DNA of 64,000 nt from Varibaculum prostatecancerukia (GCF_943169825.2 NZ_OW968402.1:1612001-1676000), one strand, 5' to 3'. Positions 25,180-34,039 are shown, counted from the stretch's first letter. Numbers and translations: made by a program. The notes: generated by a model not told the origin, from the letters alone.

Positions 25180-27104
25180 GAAGACAATACCCCCACCAAG
25201 GTGTCGCCGCTTTGCCCGCCACTGATTAACTCAATCCGGATTCCGGGAGCCCCTTGCGAAAGCGCGTTTTGGATGCGGGCAATCAGATCCGGGTCCTCCC
25301 CTTTGCGAATCAGGATACGCGCCTGAACATCATCGGCGGTCACCGAAGATGCCAGCAGATCAAAGGATGTTTCGGAGGATACTGTCCATGTGCGTTGGGT
25401 AGCTAAAGCATCGAAGGTGCGCGAGCGCTGCAACTGGATCAGGTCAGGGGTTTCAATGGCTGAAGAAACTACCTGGCAGCAGGCGCGGGTTACTTCTAAT
25501 ACTTGCAGGTCATCTTGGGTGGGAGCCACCATCACTTCAATCCCTTGATTTTTGGCGGGACGTACCAGGTTTGCTAGTTCTGCCGCGCTCACCTGGTCAC
25601 AGGGCAGCACTTGGACGACCTCTTGCTCCATCTCGGCGATTATCGGGAGTACTTCCTGAGGAACTCCCCGGCGGGAAAGCACTACTGTGGCACCTAGGTT
25701 AGCTAAATCTCCCACCAGTCCGGGAGCAGAAGCATAGGCTAAAACCGCTGGTCTGATTGGGCGGATAGCGCGCGAGGAATCCAGGCTCACCAAGTTGGAG
25801 CCAGAGGGGGTTTCACTTTCAATAGGCAGCGGGGGGCGGGCTAAAATCATCCCCGATTTTTCCGGTAACAATTCGATTACCTTCCGGGGATGCCGGCTGC
25901 GTACTAGCAGCATCCGCGGTCCGATTCCCAGCATATCGGCGCGACCGGTAATCGCCCCATATACTCCGTTTTTCTCTAGCTCCGCGCGCAGTCGCTGAAC
26001 ACGTGAATTATCGGCTTCCCCGCGCCAAGTTAACACTAGGGAGTGCCTTCGCGAGGGCGCAGGCAAACCGGGGTGGGAATCCGGAACCATATCGCGCACC
26101 ATTTGCAAACTGGTGGCTACCGCCCCCTGCTCTTGTTGATTTTCCCGACAATAGGTTTCTACCATTGCCGCTACTAGCAGCATCAACACTGCCGCTCGCG
26201 CATCGGGGCGCCCATGATTTTCTTCTGCCCCTTCCACTAGAGCCACTTGGCTAGCCATCCAGGCACGCGAGAGAATATCTTCGATTGACATTTGCTCTGG
26301 CTGGGTTTCTAGCTCCGCGTTTACCTCCTCTATCAGCCCCGATAAAGTGGGCGGATCTAGGCGCTCCACGGCGGGCAACAGGCAGCGGGTAGGACACTGG
26401 CTGCTAGAACGCAACACTTTTAATAGCTGCACCGGATTTAGACCGGGGGAACTAGCCGCATTGGCAGCCGCACTGCACAGCTCGGACAGCACGATCCCAA
26501 TCATTCCGCTGGCTCCCGCTAAGGCGGCATCGGCGATCGCTTCTAAAACCCAGCTGGCGTCCCTATCTGCGCGAGAAGGCAGTCCGGCCACAGTCAAAGC
26601 CACCTTATCCCAGGTAAGCAGGGTGTTTGTGCCGGTATCGGAATCCAGCTCGCTTTGTAGATCCATAGAATCTAGGGCGCTTTGCGCCGCCTGCAGCACT
26701 TCCCCGCTGACCTTTACCCAATGCCGGATATTACTTCCCGTGACTTGCAGATCCAGCCGCTCATCAGATTCCACCGCTTTCGCCACATTTTCCCGTTTGC
26801 CCTTCGGCCTTGGTTTCGCCGGTTTGGGAGCCATTTGCGGTACTTCAAAGTCAAGCAGCCCGGTTGTCCCTTTCACTGGGGTTTCCGCGGTTTTCTTTCC
26901 GCTTTTTTTTCGTTTTTCGCTGGAACGAGGACGCGGGGTGGTCTTATTGGGTTTTAGGCTTTCCTTAGCCTCAAGGGAATTTTTCTCGTCCCGTCGGTCA
27001 TGGCTTACATACTCTGAATTGGCAGTAACCGGGTTTTTTGCCCTTGCGGCGCGCGCGAAATCTGCAAAAGAAAACAGATCCGCTAGGGGTTCTTCTTCGC
27101 CCAC
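25176..27104 (-). CDS. Divergent YloV/FakA-like protein with DAK2-type domain
   Basis: 642 aa protein in the place where rpmB-linked DAK2 genes (YloV, fatty-acid kinase FakA type) stand in other Gram-positives, between rpmB and recG. Residues 1-115 are a basic, low-complexity extension. The DAK2-like part starts near residue 135; 'ELDSDTGTNTLL' is a weakened form of the DGDTGTN nucleotide and metal motif, and 'AGASGMIGIVLSEL' replaces the usual NSG(V)ILSQ motif. The C-terminal half keeps the fold pattern ('VLAYASAPGLVGDLANLGAT') but lacks the 'GGQTMNPS' motif. Activity may be lost or changed. GTG 27104 follows AAGGAGG. Confidence 0.75.
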   Translation of the reverse strand: MGEEEPLADLFSFADFARAARAKNPVTANSEYVSHDRRDEKNSLEAKESLKPNKTTPRPRSSEKRKKSGKKTAETPVKGTTGLLDFEVPQMAPKPAKPRPKGKRENVAKAVESDERLDLQVTGSNIRHWVKVSGEVLQAAQSALDSMDLQSELDSDTGTNTLLTWDKVALTVAGLPSRADRDASWVLEAIADAALAGASGMIGIVLSELCSAAANAASSPGLNPVQLLKVLRSSSQCPTRCLLPAVERLDPPTLSGLIEEVNAELETQPEQMSIEDILSRAWMASQVALVEGAEENHGRPDARAAVLMLLVAAMVETYCRENQQEQGAVATSLQMVRDMVPDSHPGLPAPSRRHSLVLTWRGEADNSRVQRLRAELEKNGVYGAITGRADMLGIGPRMLLVRSRHPRKVIELLPEKSGMILARPPLPIESETPSGSNLVSLDSSRAIRPIRPAVLAYASAPGLVGDLANLGATVVLSRRGVPQEVLPIIAEMEQEVVQVLPCDQVSAAELANLVRPAKNQGIEVMVAPTQDDLQVLEVTRACCQVVSSAIETPDLIQLQRSRTFDALATQRTWTVSSETSFDLLASSVTADDVQARILIRKGEDPDLIARIQNALSQGAPGIRIELISGGQSGDTLVGVLSS

Positions 27105-27298
27105 TGCCGCCTCCTTCGCAAAAAACTAGTTAAGGGTCTGCGCCTGCCCGCTCTCATAGTCTAACGAGTTTTTCAGTGAAGCCTGGCACAATAACCACCT
27201 GGTACTTGGCGGTTGCGCTTCGAATCAGTTAATCTGGTCGGGTTGCCGATATCTGGGCAAACTTACCCAGATTCAAAGAATACTTGAAGGAGACTATC

Positions 27299-27484
27299 GT
27301 GGCTGCCACCTGTGACATCTGCGGAAAAGGCCCCGGTTTCGGGAAGAGCGTTTCGCACTCCCACCGGCGCACGAACCGCCGTTTTAACCCGAACATTCAA
27401 AGCGTGCGCGCCGTTGTTGGTAGTGCCCGCAAACGCATGAATGTTTGCACCAAGTGCCTGAAATCTGGACGGGTAACCCGCTAG
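27299..27484 (+). CDS. rpmB: 50S ribosomal protein L28
   Basis: 61 aa component of the large subunit. The start is GTG 27299 with AAGGAG 6 bases upstream, giving the family start '[14 protein letters not shown]'; the frame is open from 27284 without reason to use it. Both cysteine pairs are present (CDIC near residue 5 and CTKC near residue 52), so this is the zinc-containing C+ form. It is divergent from the YloV-like gene, as in many actinobacteria, and ends at a strong terminator. Confidence 0.96.
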   Translation: MAATCDICGKGPGFGKSVSHSHRRTNRRFNPNIQSVRAVVGSARKRMNVCTKCLKSGRVTR

Positions 27485-27500
27485 TAACAGGACGAATCGG

Positions 27501-27536
27501 CGCCGTCTGCCTCTGGCAGGCGGCGTTATTTTTATT
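27501..27536 (+). terminator. Intrinsic terminator of rpmB
   Basis: CGCCGTCTGCC (27501-27511) pairs with GGCAGGCGGCG (27515-27525), 11 pairs with one G-T wobble and a 3-base loop, followed by TTATTTTTATTTT. Confidence 0.92.
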
Positions 27537-27626
27537 TTCTCTGGAAAGTTCTCCTCCCTGAGCAGGGGAAGCCATGTAAAGTTAAAAGTGATTTCGCATC
27601 CAAATTTAGACAGGCAGAGGATTCTC

Positions 27627-28226
27627 ATGAGCCAGAACAGCCCAAACCAATACGGTAATTTTCCTAATAACCCTGGTCAGCCTCCCTCTCCGAATAATCC
27701 GAATAATTCGTTTAAGCCGGGAATTCCAGATGGGCAAAACCATCAGATGCAGCCCTACCCACCCCAGCCGGGCAGCCAGGCTCAGACCTACCGCCCCCAA
27801 CCAAGCAGCCAAAGCCCGATGCCTCCTGCCCCAAATGGCGGCAACTACCAGTGGAATAACTATGGACAACCTCAGGGACAACCTTTCCCCGGACAACCAG
27901 CTCCCGGTAACTACCAGCAATATCCGCCTTTCCCCGGACAACCAGTTCCGGGCATGGCCTCCCCTATGCCAAATCAAGCTTTCCAGCAGTACCCGAATCA
28001 AAAATCGAAACTGGTTGCCGGTCTGCTCGGCATCTTCTTGGGCGGTTTTGGGGTGCATAATTTCTACCTGGGAAGAACGGGGAGAGCAGTTCTTCAGCTA
28101 GTAATCACCCTGCTTTCCTTCGGCATCGCAGCCATCTGGGGCTTTATTGAGGGCATCTTAATTTTGGCGGCGAAACCGGGATCTTCTTGGGCGGTCGATG
28201 CTGAAGGGATACCTCTACGTGACTAA
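27627..28226 (+). CDS. TM2-domain membrane protein
   Basis: 199 aa. ATG 27627 has CAGAGG upstream and gives 'SQNSPNQYGNFPNNPG'. Residues 1-130 are Pro/Gln/Asn/Gly-rich and disordered, with the near-repeat 'FPGQPAPGNYQQYP' / 'FPGQPVPGMASPMP'. The C-terminal 65 residues are a TM2 domain: 'KSKLVAGLLGIFLGGFGVHN' followed by 'FYLGRTGRAVLQL' and a second helix 'LLSFGIAAIWGFIEGIL'. TM2 proteins are small two-helix membrane proteins of unknown role. It is a single gene between rpmB and the infC leader. Confidence 0.9.
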   Translation: MSQNSPNQYGNFPNNPGQPPSPNNPNNSFKPGIPDGQNHQMQPYPPQPGSQAQTYRPQPSSQSPMPPAPNGGNYQWNNYGQPQGQPFPGQPAPGNYQQYPPFPGQPVPGMASPMPNQAFQQYPNQKSKLVAGLLGIFLGGFGVHNFYLGRTGRAVLQLVITLLSFGIAAIWGFIEGILILAAKPGSSWAVDAEGIPLRD

Positions 28227-28455
28227 CTAGCGCCGAGCCGGTTATTACTGACTCCCAGCACCAAGTTTGCCTACAGGGAAAACTATTGCTGATCGTTGTT
28301 CAGGCTTTACCATGTGAGCAAGTTCAAAGGCCGCCAGAGCGCTTTCAGCTTTTAAAGAGGCCTCCTGGTCTGCTAGATTAGGTGTTAACCGACCAGGAAA
28401 CTGGTACGAAAGTGGAGGTTTTCCCACCTGGATGCTCTCGGGTATCGGGTAAGAA

Positions 28456-28484
28456 CAGATGCTTTAGGCATCTGCGCGTTTTTT
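28456..28484 (+). terminator. First terminator-like hairpin in the infC leader
   Basis: CAGATGC (28456-28462) pairs with GCATCTG (28468-28474) around a 5-base loop; CGCG and a run of six T's follow. It lies 75 bp before the infC start, so it would act as an attenuator rather than an operon end. Confidence 0.65.
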
Positions 28485-28488
28485 CGCA

Positions 28489-28522
28489 GCCTCCGCAAAA
28501 CCAGCGGGGGCTTTTCTTTTTA
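28489..28522 (+). terminator. Second terminator-like hairpin in the infC leader
   Basis: GCCTCCGC (28489-28496) pairs with GCGGGGGC (28504-28511), 7 of 8 plus a wobble, followed by TTTTCTTTTTT. It is 36 bp before the apparent infC start and about 30 bp after the first hairpin; together they look like a tandem attenuator. Confidence 0.7.
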
Positions 28523-28558
28523 AGTCTGGCTCCCAAAAATCTCGAGCAAGGAGCAGCT

Positions 28559-29215
28559 ATCAGCAACGAGACACGCATTAATGAACGCATCCGGGTGAAA
28601 GAAGTACGCCTAGTTGGCCCCAGTGGTGAACAGGTAGGGGTAGTCCGGATCGAGGATGCATTGCGCCTAGCCACAGAAGCTGGCTTGGATCTAGTAGAGG
28701 TCGCGCCTACGGCGAAACCTCCAGTTTGTAAGTTGATGGATTACGGCAAGTTCAAGTACGAGGCCGCACAAAAGGCTCGTAACGCTCGCCGTAACCAAGT
28801 GAACTCCCAGCTAAAAGAGATTCGTTTCCGCCTCAAAATCGATGATCACGATTACGAAACCAAGAAAGGCCACGTAATACGGTTCCTCGAAGGCGGAGAC
28901 AAAGTAAAAGTCATGATTATGTTTCGCGGACGTGAACAGTCCCGCCCCGAGCTTGGCGTCAAACTTTTAGAGCGCCTGGCCGAGGAAGTAACCGAGATGG
29001 CTACCGTAGAATCTATGCCCCGTCAGGACGGACGGAATATGACTATGGTGCTGGCTCCCACGAAACGTAAACATCACACCAAATCGGATCAGCGTCGTCG
29101 CCGCGACCAACAGCGCGGCGAAACTATGAACCGTCAACAACTTAAGGATGCCCGTAAGGCTCGCAGAGCTAAAGAGGCTCAGGAAGCTGAAGCCGCAGCG
29201 AAAGCGAAAAAGTAG
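28559..29215 (+). CDS. infC: Translation initiation factor IF-3 with probable AUC start codon
   Basis: Binds the 30S subunit, blocks premature 50S joining and rejects wrong start codons. The family N-terminus ('[20 protein letters not shown]') begins right after an ATC at 28559, spaced 5 bases from AAGGAG, and no ATG, GTG or TTG occurs at a suitable place; the next in-frame ATG upstream (28382) would add 59 residues across both leader hairpins. IF-3 genes in other bacteria use AUU or AUC for autoregulation, so I take ATC. The protein is about 218 aa: N-domain to residue 80, linker, C-domain '[20 protein letters not shown]', and a Lys/Arg/Ala-rich tail of about 45 residues common in actinobacteria. 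It heads infC-rpmI-rplT. Confidence 0.92.
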   Translation: MSNETRINERIRVKEVRLVGPSGEQVGVVRIEDALRLATEAGLDLVEVAPTAKPPVCKLMDYGKFKYEAAQKARNARRNQVNSQLKEIRFRLKIDDHDYETKKGHVIRFLEGGDKVKVMIMFRGREQSRPELGVKLLERLAEEVTEMATVESMPRQDGRNMTMVLAPTKRKHHTKSDQRRRRDQQRGETMNRQQLKDARKARRAKEAQEAEAAAKAKK

Positions 29216-29277
29216 GGTCGTCCTAACCGCCTAAGAAACAGGCAAAACCACCGGCGTGCCGGTAGAGAGGAAAAACA

Positions 29278-29478
29278 ATGCCGAAGATGAAGACGCACTC
29301 CGGTGCGAAGAAGCGCTTCCGCCGGACTGGAAGCGGCAAATTGATGCGGGAAAAGGCGGGCAAACGCCACCTGCTAGAACACAAGTCTTCCAAACTGACC
29401 CGTCGCCTCAGCCGTGATCAGGTAGTGGCACCCGCCGATGCCAAGCGCGTAAATAAGCTGCTGGCTGGCAACAAGTAG
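29278..29478 (+). CDS. rpmI: 50S ribosomal protein L35
   Basis: 66 aa basic large-subunit protein ('[20 protein letters not shown]' and '[15 protein letters not shown]'). It lies 62 bp after infC and 21 bp before rplT in the conserved order infC-rpmI-rplT. GAGAGGAAAAACA precedes the ATG. Confidence 0.97.
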   Translation: MPKMKTHSGAKKRFRRTGSGKLMREKAGKRHLLEHKSSKLTRRLSRDQVVAPADAKRVNKLLAGNK

Positions 29479-29499
29479 GCAAGGAGAGGATTAAGAGAG

Positions 29500-29880
29500 A
29501 TGGCACGCGTAAAAAGAGCAGTTAATGCCAAGAAGAAACGTCGCACCGTATTGGATCGCGCCTCCGGTTATCGGGGTCAGCGTTCCCGCCTGTACCGCAA
29601 GGCTAAAGAGCAGCTGCTGCACTCAGGCGTTTATTCCTACAATGATCGCCGCAAGCGCAAGAATGATTTCCGGAAACTGTGGATTCAGCGGATTAACGCC
29701 GCTTGCCGCGCCCAGGATATGACCTATAACCGGTTCATCCAGGGCCTGCGCCTAGCAGACATCGAAGTTGACCGCCGGATGCTCTCCGAACTAGCGGTTT
29801 ACGATATTGACACCTTTAATCAGCTGGTAGACAAGGCGAAAGCTGCCCTACCGAAGGACGTAAACGCTCCGGCTGCTTAA
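29500..29880 (+). CDS. rplT: 50S ribosomal protein L20
   Basis: 126 aa protein needed for early 50S assembly and, in several phyla, for repressing its own operon by binding the leader. The start '[18 protein letters not shown]' and the block '[20 protein letters not shown]' are diagnostic. It is the third gene of the infC operon; AGGAG is present upstream. Confidence 0.97.
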   Translation: MARVKRAVNAKKKRRTVLDRASGYRGQRSRLYRKAKEQLLHSGVYSYNDRRKRKNDFRKLWIQRINAACRAQDMTYNRFIQGLRLADIEVDRRMLSELAVYDIDTFNQLVDKAKAALPKDVNAPAA

Positions 29881-29905
29881 TAAACCGTCAAGAAAAGTCA
29901 GCTTT

Positions 29906-30736
29906 TTGCTTAATCTACGCCTAGACACGATTGATAATCCTCGCTCCCAGCGGGTGCGGACGCTAGTCAATCTGTCTAGGCGTAGTTTTCGTTTAAAACA
30001 AGGATTACTCCTGGTAGAAGGGCCACAGGCCTGCGCGGAGCTACTGCGTTTCTACCCGGACGCGGTTCGTGATGTTTATCTTGTTACCGATGCACCCTCC
30101 CCCGCGATCCAGGTGGCGCGGGAGGCGCTAGGGGTTACTTCCTGGGTGCATCCGGTTACCCGGCAGGTAATGAACCTGTTCGCGCCCTCCGCACAAGGAA
30201 TCGCCGCCACCGCCGATCTTTCGCTGCTTCCTAGCGAAAAACTTCCGTCCCCGGATATTTTGAATGAGGGCGTGTGGGTAGTGTGCGCGCGAGTGCAAGA
30301 CCCCGGTAATCTGGGCACTATTATTCGGATTGCCGATGCCTGCGGTCTGGCAGGGGTACTGGCCTTGGAAGGCTGCGCAGATCCCTCTAGTCCGAAAGTT
30401 ATTCGCGCCAGCGCCGGGAGCCTGTTTCACCTTCCGGTTTACTCCGGCGGCTCCCTTGCTTCTTTAGCGGGGTTGAGCGCGGAAAACGACGGCTACCTGG
30501 TGGGGCTGTCGGGATCAGCCGAAACAGATCTCCCTACTTTTACTACTTCTGGGATGGTAACTGCCGCGCCGTTATTTATCTGCCTGGGTAATGAAGCCCG
30601 AGGTTTAAGTAGCGAGGAAATCGCCCTCTGTAATGAAACCATTTCTATTCCCATGTGGGGGCAAGCTGAATCCCTAAACGTAGCGACTGCCGCCGCGATC
30701 ACCCTGCACGCCATCGCCAGTGCCCGCACTCACTAA
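29906..30736 (+). CDS. TrmH/SpoU-family RNA 2'-O-methyltransferase
   Basis: 276 aa enzyme that methylates a ribose in rRNA or tRNA. An N-terminal substrate-binding domain (residues 1-110, 'FRLKQGLLLVEGPQACAELL') is followed by the knotted SPOUT domain with motif 1 'DPGNLGTIIRIADACG', motif 2 'LGNEARGLS' and motif 3 'IPMWGQAESLNVATAAAI'. The start seems to be TTG 29906, 26 bp after rplT, with no strong ribosome site, so the exact N-terminus is uncertain. The target nucleotide is not predictable. The position after rplT (often before pheS in actinobacteria) is conserved, but pheST does not follow here. Confidence 0.93.
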   Translation: MLNLRLDTIDNPRSQRVRTLVNLSRRSFRLKQGLLLVEGPQACAELLRFYPDAVRDVYLVTDAPSPAIQVAREALGVTSWVHPVTRQVMNLFAPSAQGIAATADLSLLPSEKLPSPDILNEGVWVVCARVQDPGNLGTIIRIADACGLAGVLALEGCADPSSPKVIRASAGSLFHLPVYSGGSLASLAGLSAENDGYLVGLSGSAETDLPTFTTSGMVTAAPLFICLGNEARGLSSEEIALCNETISIPMWGQAESLNVATAAAITLHAIASARTH

Positions 30737-30769
30737 AAGCAATCCGCCTTAAATCGCCCTATCCAGGGA

Positions 30770-30787
30770 AAATGACAAATATCATTT
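30770..30787. promoter_or_regulatory. Inverted repeat upstream of ABC exporter genes
   Basis: AAATGA at 30770-30775 and TCATTT at 30782-30787 form a perfect 6 bp inverted repeat with a 6 bp spacer, about 57 bp before the ABC ATPase start. Its size suits a NarL/LiaR-type dimer site, so the response regulator at 34156 may bind here. This is inference. Confidence 0.45.
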
Positions 30788-30843
30788 CTAAAAAGTGACA
30801 AACCCTGATGGTATAGCGCCAGATTAACCGCGATAATTTGGGT

Positions 30844-31887
30844 ATGAAAGAACAAGCAGACCCCAACCTATCTACCTCCATAAAGGTAGTGGATAAAGAA
30901 GCATTAACAAATGCTGCCGGAATAGCAGAAAGTTACGAAACTACCCGGAAAAGTAGAGAAAATAAATCCCTTATTTCCGCTACCCCAAAGCCGGCAATAG
31001 CGACTCAAAACCTGACCCAAACTTTTGGCGCAATCCGCGCCCTGAACAATATAACTTTAACTATTCCTGCCGGAAAAGTAACCGCCCTGCTTGGACCAAA
31101 TGGAGCCGGAAAATCAACCCTAATTGATTTAGCTACCGGACTCACCAAACCAAAATCCGGGAACATTAAAGTATTCGGTTTAGATCCGTTGCGTGCCGTT
31201 CGCTCTGGCAGGATAGGAGTCAGTCAGCAAAGCGGTACTTTTCCGGAAATACTCACGATTAAATCCGCCTTACAACTCCTAGCGGCAGCCTGGCCAAAAC
31301 ATTTGCCAATAGAGCAATTAATGGAGCTTTGCGATCTGAATAAAATAGCCAAACGGAAAATAAAAAAGTGTTCCGGCGGAGAAGTTCAACGGCTTAAACT
31401 TGCTTTAGCGCTCCTACCTAATCCGGATTTACTTATTCTTGATGAAGCCACCACCGGAATGGATGTGAACGCAAGAGCAGCGTTTTGGCAGATTATGCAC
31501 CACCTAGCCCAGCAGAAGCGCACCATTGTTTTCGCCACCCACTATTTAGCGGAAGCCGAAGATTTTGCGCACAATATAGCCATCCTAGATCACGGGCAGC
31601 TGGCAGCCAGCGGCAGTCCCGATAAGATTCGCTCCTTGGCACGCTCGCACCTATCAGCCCTATTAGCGGAGCCCTCACTCACCGGCGCTCAGCGCGCCCT
31701 CGCCAAAGTCCAAGGAGGGCGAAACTGGAATATCTGGTTCGATAACGAGCGCATCCATATAGATGGGGCTGACCTTGATGATGCGTTACGCACCCTCGCC
31801 CAATTCGATGAAGCCACAGATTTCAGCCTGACCCGGGCATCCTTAGATGAAGCCTTTACCCATATCACCCAGGAAGCAAATCGTTAA
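30844..31887 (+). CDS. ABC transporter ATP-binding protein (DrrA/CcmA type)
   Basis: 347 aa ATPase subunit of an ABC-2 exporter. ATG 30844 was chosen over an upstream TTG at 30838. A variable N-terminal stretch of about 50 residues precedes the ATPase domain: Walker A 'GPNGAGKSTLID', Q loop 'GVSQQSGTF', signature 'CSGGEVQRL' (C in place of the usual L), Walker B 'LLILDEATTGMD', H loop 'FATHYLAEAEDF'. The C-terminal 80 residues are the DrrA-type extension. Substrates of this class include drugs, lantibiotics and polyketides. It heads a four-gene run with a permease and a NarL-type two-component system; the sequence is AT-richer than its neighbours. Confidence 0.93.
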   Translation: MKEQADPNLSTSIKVVDKEALTNAAGIAESYETTRKSRENKSLISATPKPAIATQNLTQTFGAIRALNNITLTIPAGKVTALLGPNGAGKSTLIDLATGLTKPKSGNIKVFGLDPLRAVRSGRIGVSQQSGTFPEILTIKSALQLLAAAWPKHLPIEQLMELCDLNKIAKRKIKKCSGGEVQRLKLALALLPNPDLLILDEATTGMDVNARAAFWQIMHHLAQQKRTIVFATHYLAEAEDFAHNIAILDHGQLAASGSPDKIRSLARSHLSALLAEPSLTGAQRALAKVQGGRNWNIWFDNERIHIDGADLDDALRTLAQFDEATDFSLTRASLDEAFTHITQEANR

Positions 31888-31933
31888 GATGCCTATTGCT
31901 AATACCTACTCGTCCTTAAAAAAGAGAAATACC

Positions 31934-32773
31934 ATGTCGAAAAATAATGATTTTGCTCTAAAGCTAAAAACCGATAATAAAATGTTAAAAATGCTGAATT
32001 TTCCCGCCTCCTCTAAAAGTCAATCCCCCTATAACTCCTGGCGGAATCTGGGATTAATTATGCGGCGTTGCTTTTTTGTTTGGGTACATCCGACTACTTT
32101 AATTCTATTTACTTTTATCCCGATAGCCTGTTTCTCGATTTTCGGTTTAGGGCAGGAATACTCGAATATCGATTTAGGAGAAACCACAATTGCCGGATCC
32201 ATCATGTGCAATATGTGTCAATACTCGGTAGTATTTGTCGCCGCCTGTATCACTGCCCGTATCGGCACCGAACAGGCAACCGGCTGGACGCGACAAATCG
32301 CCCTCACCCCGATAACTTCCCGGCTGTATGGCACTGGCCGCGTTATCGCGACCGCTATTTCTTGCCTGGCAATGACCATTATTACTTACAGTTACGGGTT
32401 CGCTACCGGGGTACGCATGAGCGCAAAGACTCTAATATTATCCCTAGGTGTTTTAGTAATTTCCGCACTTTTCGGAGCGGTATTTGGATTATTAACAGGT
32501 CTGCTCATCCCCTCAGATGCGGCGCAAGGAATAGTTGGAGGCGGCTCGTCACTAATCGCTATTTTTTCGGGAATGTTTACTCCTTTAGAACAGATGGGCG
32601 CGTTTGTCCAAAAACTGGGTGAGTTTATGCCTATGTGGGGATATAATCAGCTTTTACAAGCCACATTTAATAATCAAACTATTTTGGGGTGGAAAATCTA
32701 TTTGAATATGGCAGTGTGGACTGTGCTGCTATTGGGAATAGTGTTAGCGTTACTGCAACGAAAAAAGTCGTAG
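31934..32773 (+). CDS. ABC-2 type permease
   Basis: 279 aa integral membrane partner of the preceding ATPase. After about 55 polar residues there are six hydrophobic segments ('TTLILFTFIPIACFSIFGL', 'MCQYSVVFVAACITARIG', 'LILSLGVLVISALFGAVFGL', 'VWTVLLLGIVLALL'), the ABC2_membrane pattern. ATG 31934 has AAAGAGAAA upstream; other in-frame ATGs at 31889 and 31847 overlap or abut the ATPase gene end and are possible. The middle region 'RIGTEQATGWTRQIALTPI' is the typical coupling segment for DrrB-like permeases. With the downstream kinase and regulator it resembles peptide-antibiotic sensing and export modules. Confidence 0.9.
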   Translation: MSKNNDFALKLKTDNKMLKMLNFPASSKSQSPYNSWRNLGLIMRRCFFVWVHPTTLILFTFIPIACFSIFGLGQEYSNIDLGETTIAGSIMCNMCQYSVVFVAACITARIGTEQATGWTRQIALTPITSRLYGTGRVIATAISCLAMTIITYSYGFATGVRMSAKTLILSLGVLVISALFGAVFGLLTGLLIPSDAAQGIVGGGSSLIAIFSGMFTPLEQMGAFVQKLGEFMPMWGYNQLLQATFNNQTILGWKIYLNMAVWTVLLLGIVLALLQRKKS

Positions 32774-32842
32774 TTACCGCCTAGAACTTTATCGCCGATA
32801 ATGCCAGCAAAACTGACTAGCGACTGGTGGAAATGAGGGAAT

Positions 32843-34039
32843 ATGTTAAAAAATAGGGACTCTTGGGCTTTCGCTTTCCCTCCCCTACTATTTCTTATTC
32901 TGCCCCTTTACTATATGTCGGCAGGATTTCCACAAATCAGTTACCTTGTCGCTTTCTTTTTGATGGTGCTGTTTGGCGCCTTCTACGTGGCGGCTTGGCT
33001 ACAAATCCCCTATCGTCCGCGCCGTTTATCCTCGCTTAATATCGCTATTCTAGCCGGGCTAATCGCCACCTATTTGGGAGGATGGTGGATAGCGGGAACT
33101 AACGCCCCGGTAGCCTTTCAAGCTTCCTATCTTTGCTCGGTAGCTATATTTTTACTACCTGCCCGTCTTGACTATTACGCATTAGGGATAATTTATCTGC
33201 TGACAATGCTGCAAGTAGCTATCTCTCCCTCTATAACCAACTGGTCGGCGGTGCTGATAACTATCTTTACTTCTTTAGCCTGCTTTGCTGGTCGCAGCTC
33301 CGTTGAGGCTGAAAAACGCCGGACGCTGGCGGCAGCTAGTGAAACACAGGCGGCTAAAATGCGCGAGCGAGCCAGGATTAACGCTGATTTGCATGATGTT
33401 TTAGGGCAGACCTTAACGGCTATTTCCTTAAATGCTCAGCTCAGTTCCCGGCTTTTGCAACAAGGCAGGAATCAGGACGCGGCCTCGGCTCTCCGCACTG
33501 TTCAGCTCCTTTCACGACAGGCTCTCGCGGATGTGCGACAGGTGGTTAGCGCTTCTCGCGAGATTGTAATCGCTGAAGAAATAGAAAATGCACGGGCACT
33601 TTGCCAGGCAGCAAATATCACTTTTTCTGTTAGCGCCCTGGATACTATCAAGCCCGAAATCGAGAATCTGGCTGCTTGGATGATTCGCGAGGGAATCTCT
33701 AATCTGGTTCATCATTCCGGCTCCGATAAGGCCTGGCTGCTCTGCACCGCTAAAAGCGTTTGTTTAATCGATAACGGTAAAGGTTACCAGGAGCTAGTTT
33801 CAGATAGTGATAACGCCGGGTCAAGTGGTAACGATGCTACCGGTAATGGTCTTTGCGGTCTTAAGGACAGAGCCAAAAATCTAGCAGTTATTTCTTACGG
33901 TAACCTGTTTAGCTCGGCTTGGGAGCAGCTAATAGCTATAGACCCCGAGATTTCTACCAGGGCAGATGAGCTGATTTTACCCCCTAAATATCCTCGTAAA
34001 CACCCTCATGGATTCTTCCTTGCGCTTTATACTCGCTAG
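32843..34039 (+). CDS. NarL-type sensor histidine kinase (HisKA_3, DesK-like)
   Basis: 398 aa. GAGGGAAT precedes ATG 32843. The N-terminal 160 residues carry about five membrane helices with very short loops, so sensing is probably within the membrane or through the transporter. The HisKA_3 motif is 'RARINADLHDVLGQTLTAIS' with the phosphorylated His near residue 184; the ATPase region has the N box 'REGISNLVHHSGSD' and G boxes 'CLIDNGKGYQ' and 'GNGLCGLKDRAKNL'. It is followed 116 bp later by its likely partner regulator. The C-terminal 25 residues after the ATPase fold are not conserved. Confidence 0.9.
   Translation: MLKNRDSWAFAFPPLLFLILPLYYMSAGFPQISYLVAFFLMVLFGAFYVAAWLQIPYRPRRLSSLNIAILAGLIATYLGGWWIAGTNAPVAFQASYLCSVAIFLLPARLDYYALGIIYLLTMLQVAISPSITNWSAVLITIFTSLACFAGRSSVEAEKRRTLAAASETQAAKMRERARINADLHDVLGQTLTAISLNAQLSSRLLQQGRNQDAASALRTVQLLSRQALADVRQVVSASREIVIAEEIENARALCQAANITFSVSALDTIKPEIENLAAWMIREGISNLVHHSGSDKAWLLCTAKSVCLIDNGKGYQELVSDSDNAGSSGNDATGNGLCGLKDRAKNLAVISYGNLFSSAWEQLIAIDPEISTRADELILPPKYPRKHPHGFFLALYTR

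Larger units (their letters stand above)
28227..28558 (+). promoter_or_regulatory. Long structured leader of infC-rpmI-rplT
   Basis: A 332 bp noncoding stretch before infC. It should contain the operon promoter and an untranslated leader. Besides the two terminator-like hairpins listed separately, TCCTGGTC at 28363-28370 is the exact complement of GACCAGGA at 28391-28398, with a 20-base loop. Several consecutive hairpins ahead of infC fit a regulated leader of the L20 or IF3 type, but I cannot assign it to a named RNA family. Confidence 0.6.

Noticed and set aside
26347-27129. A 260-codon Ser/Ala-rich open frame on the plus strand
   Set aside because: It lies opposite the YloV-like gene, has no ribosome site and no protein-like pattern of conservation that I recognise.
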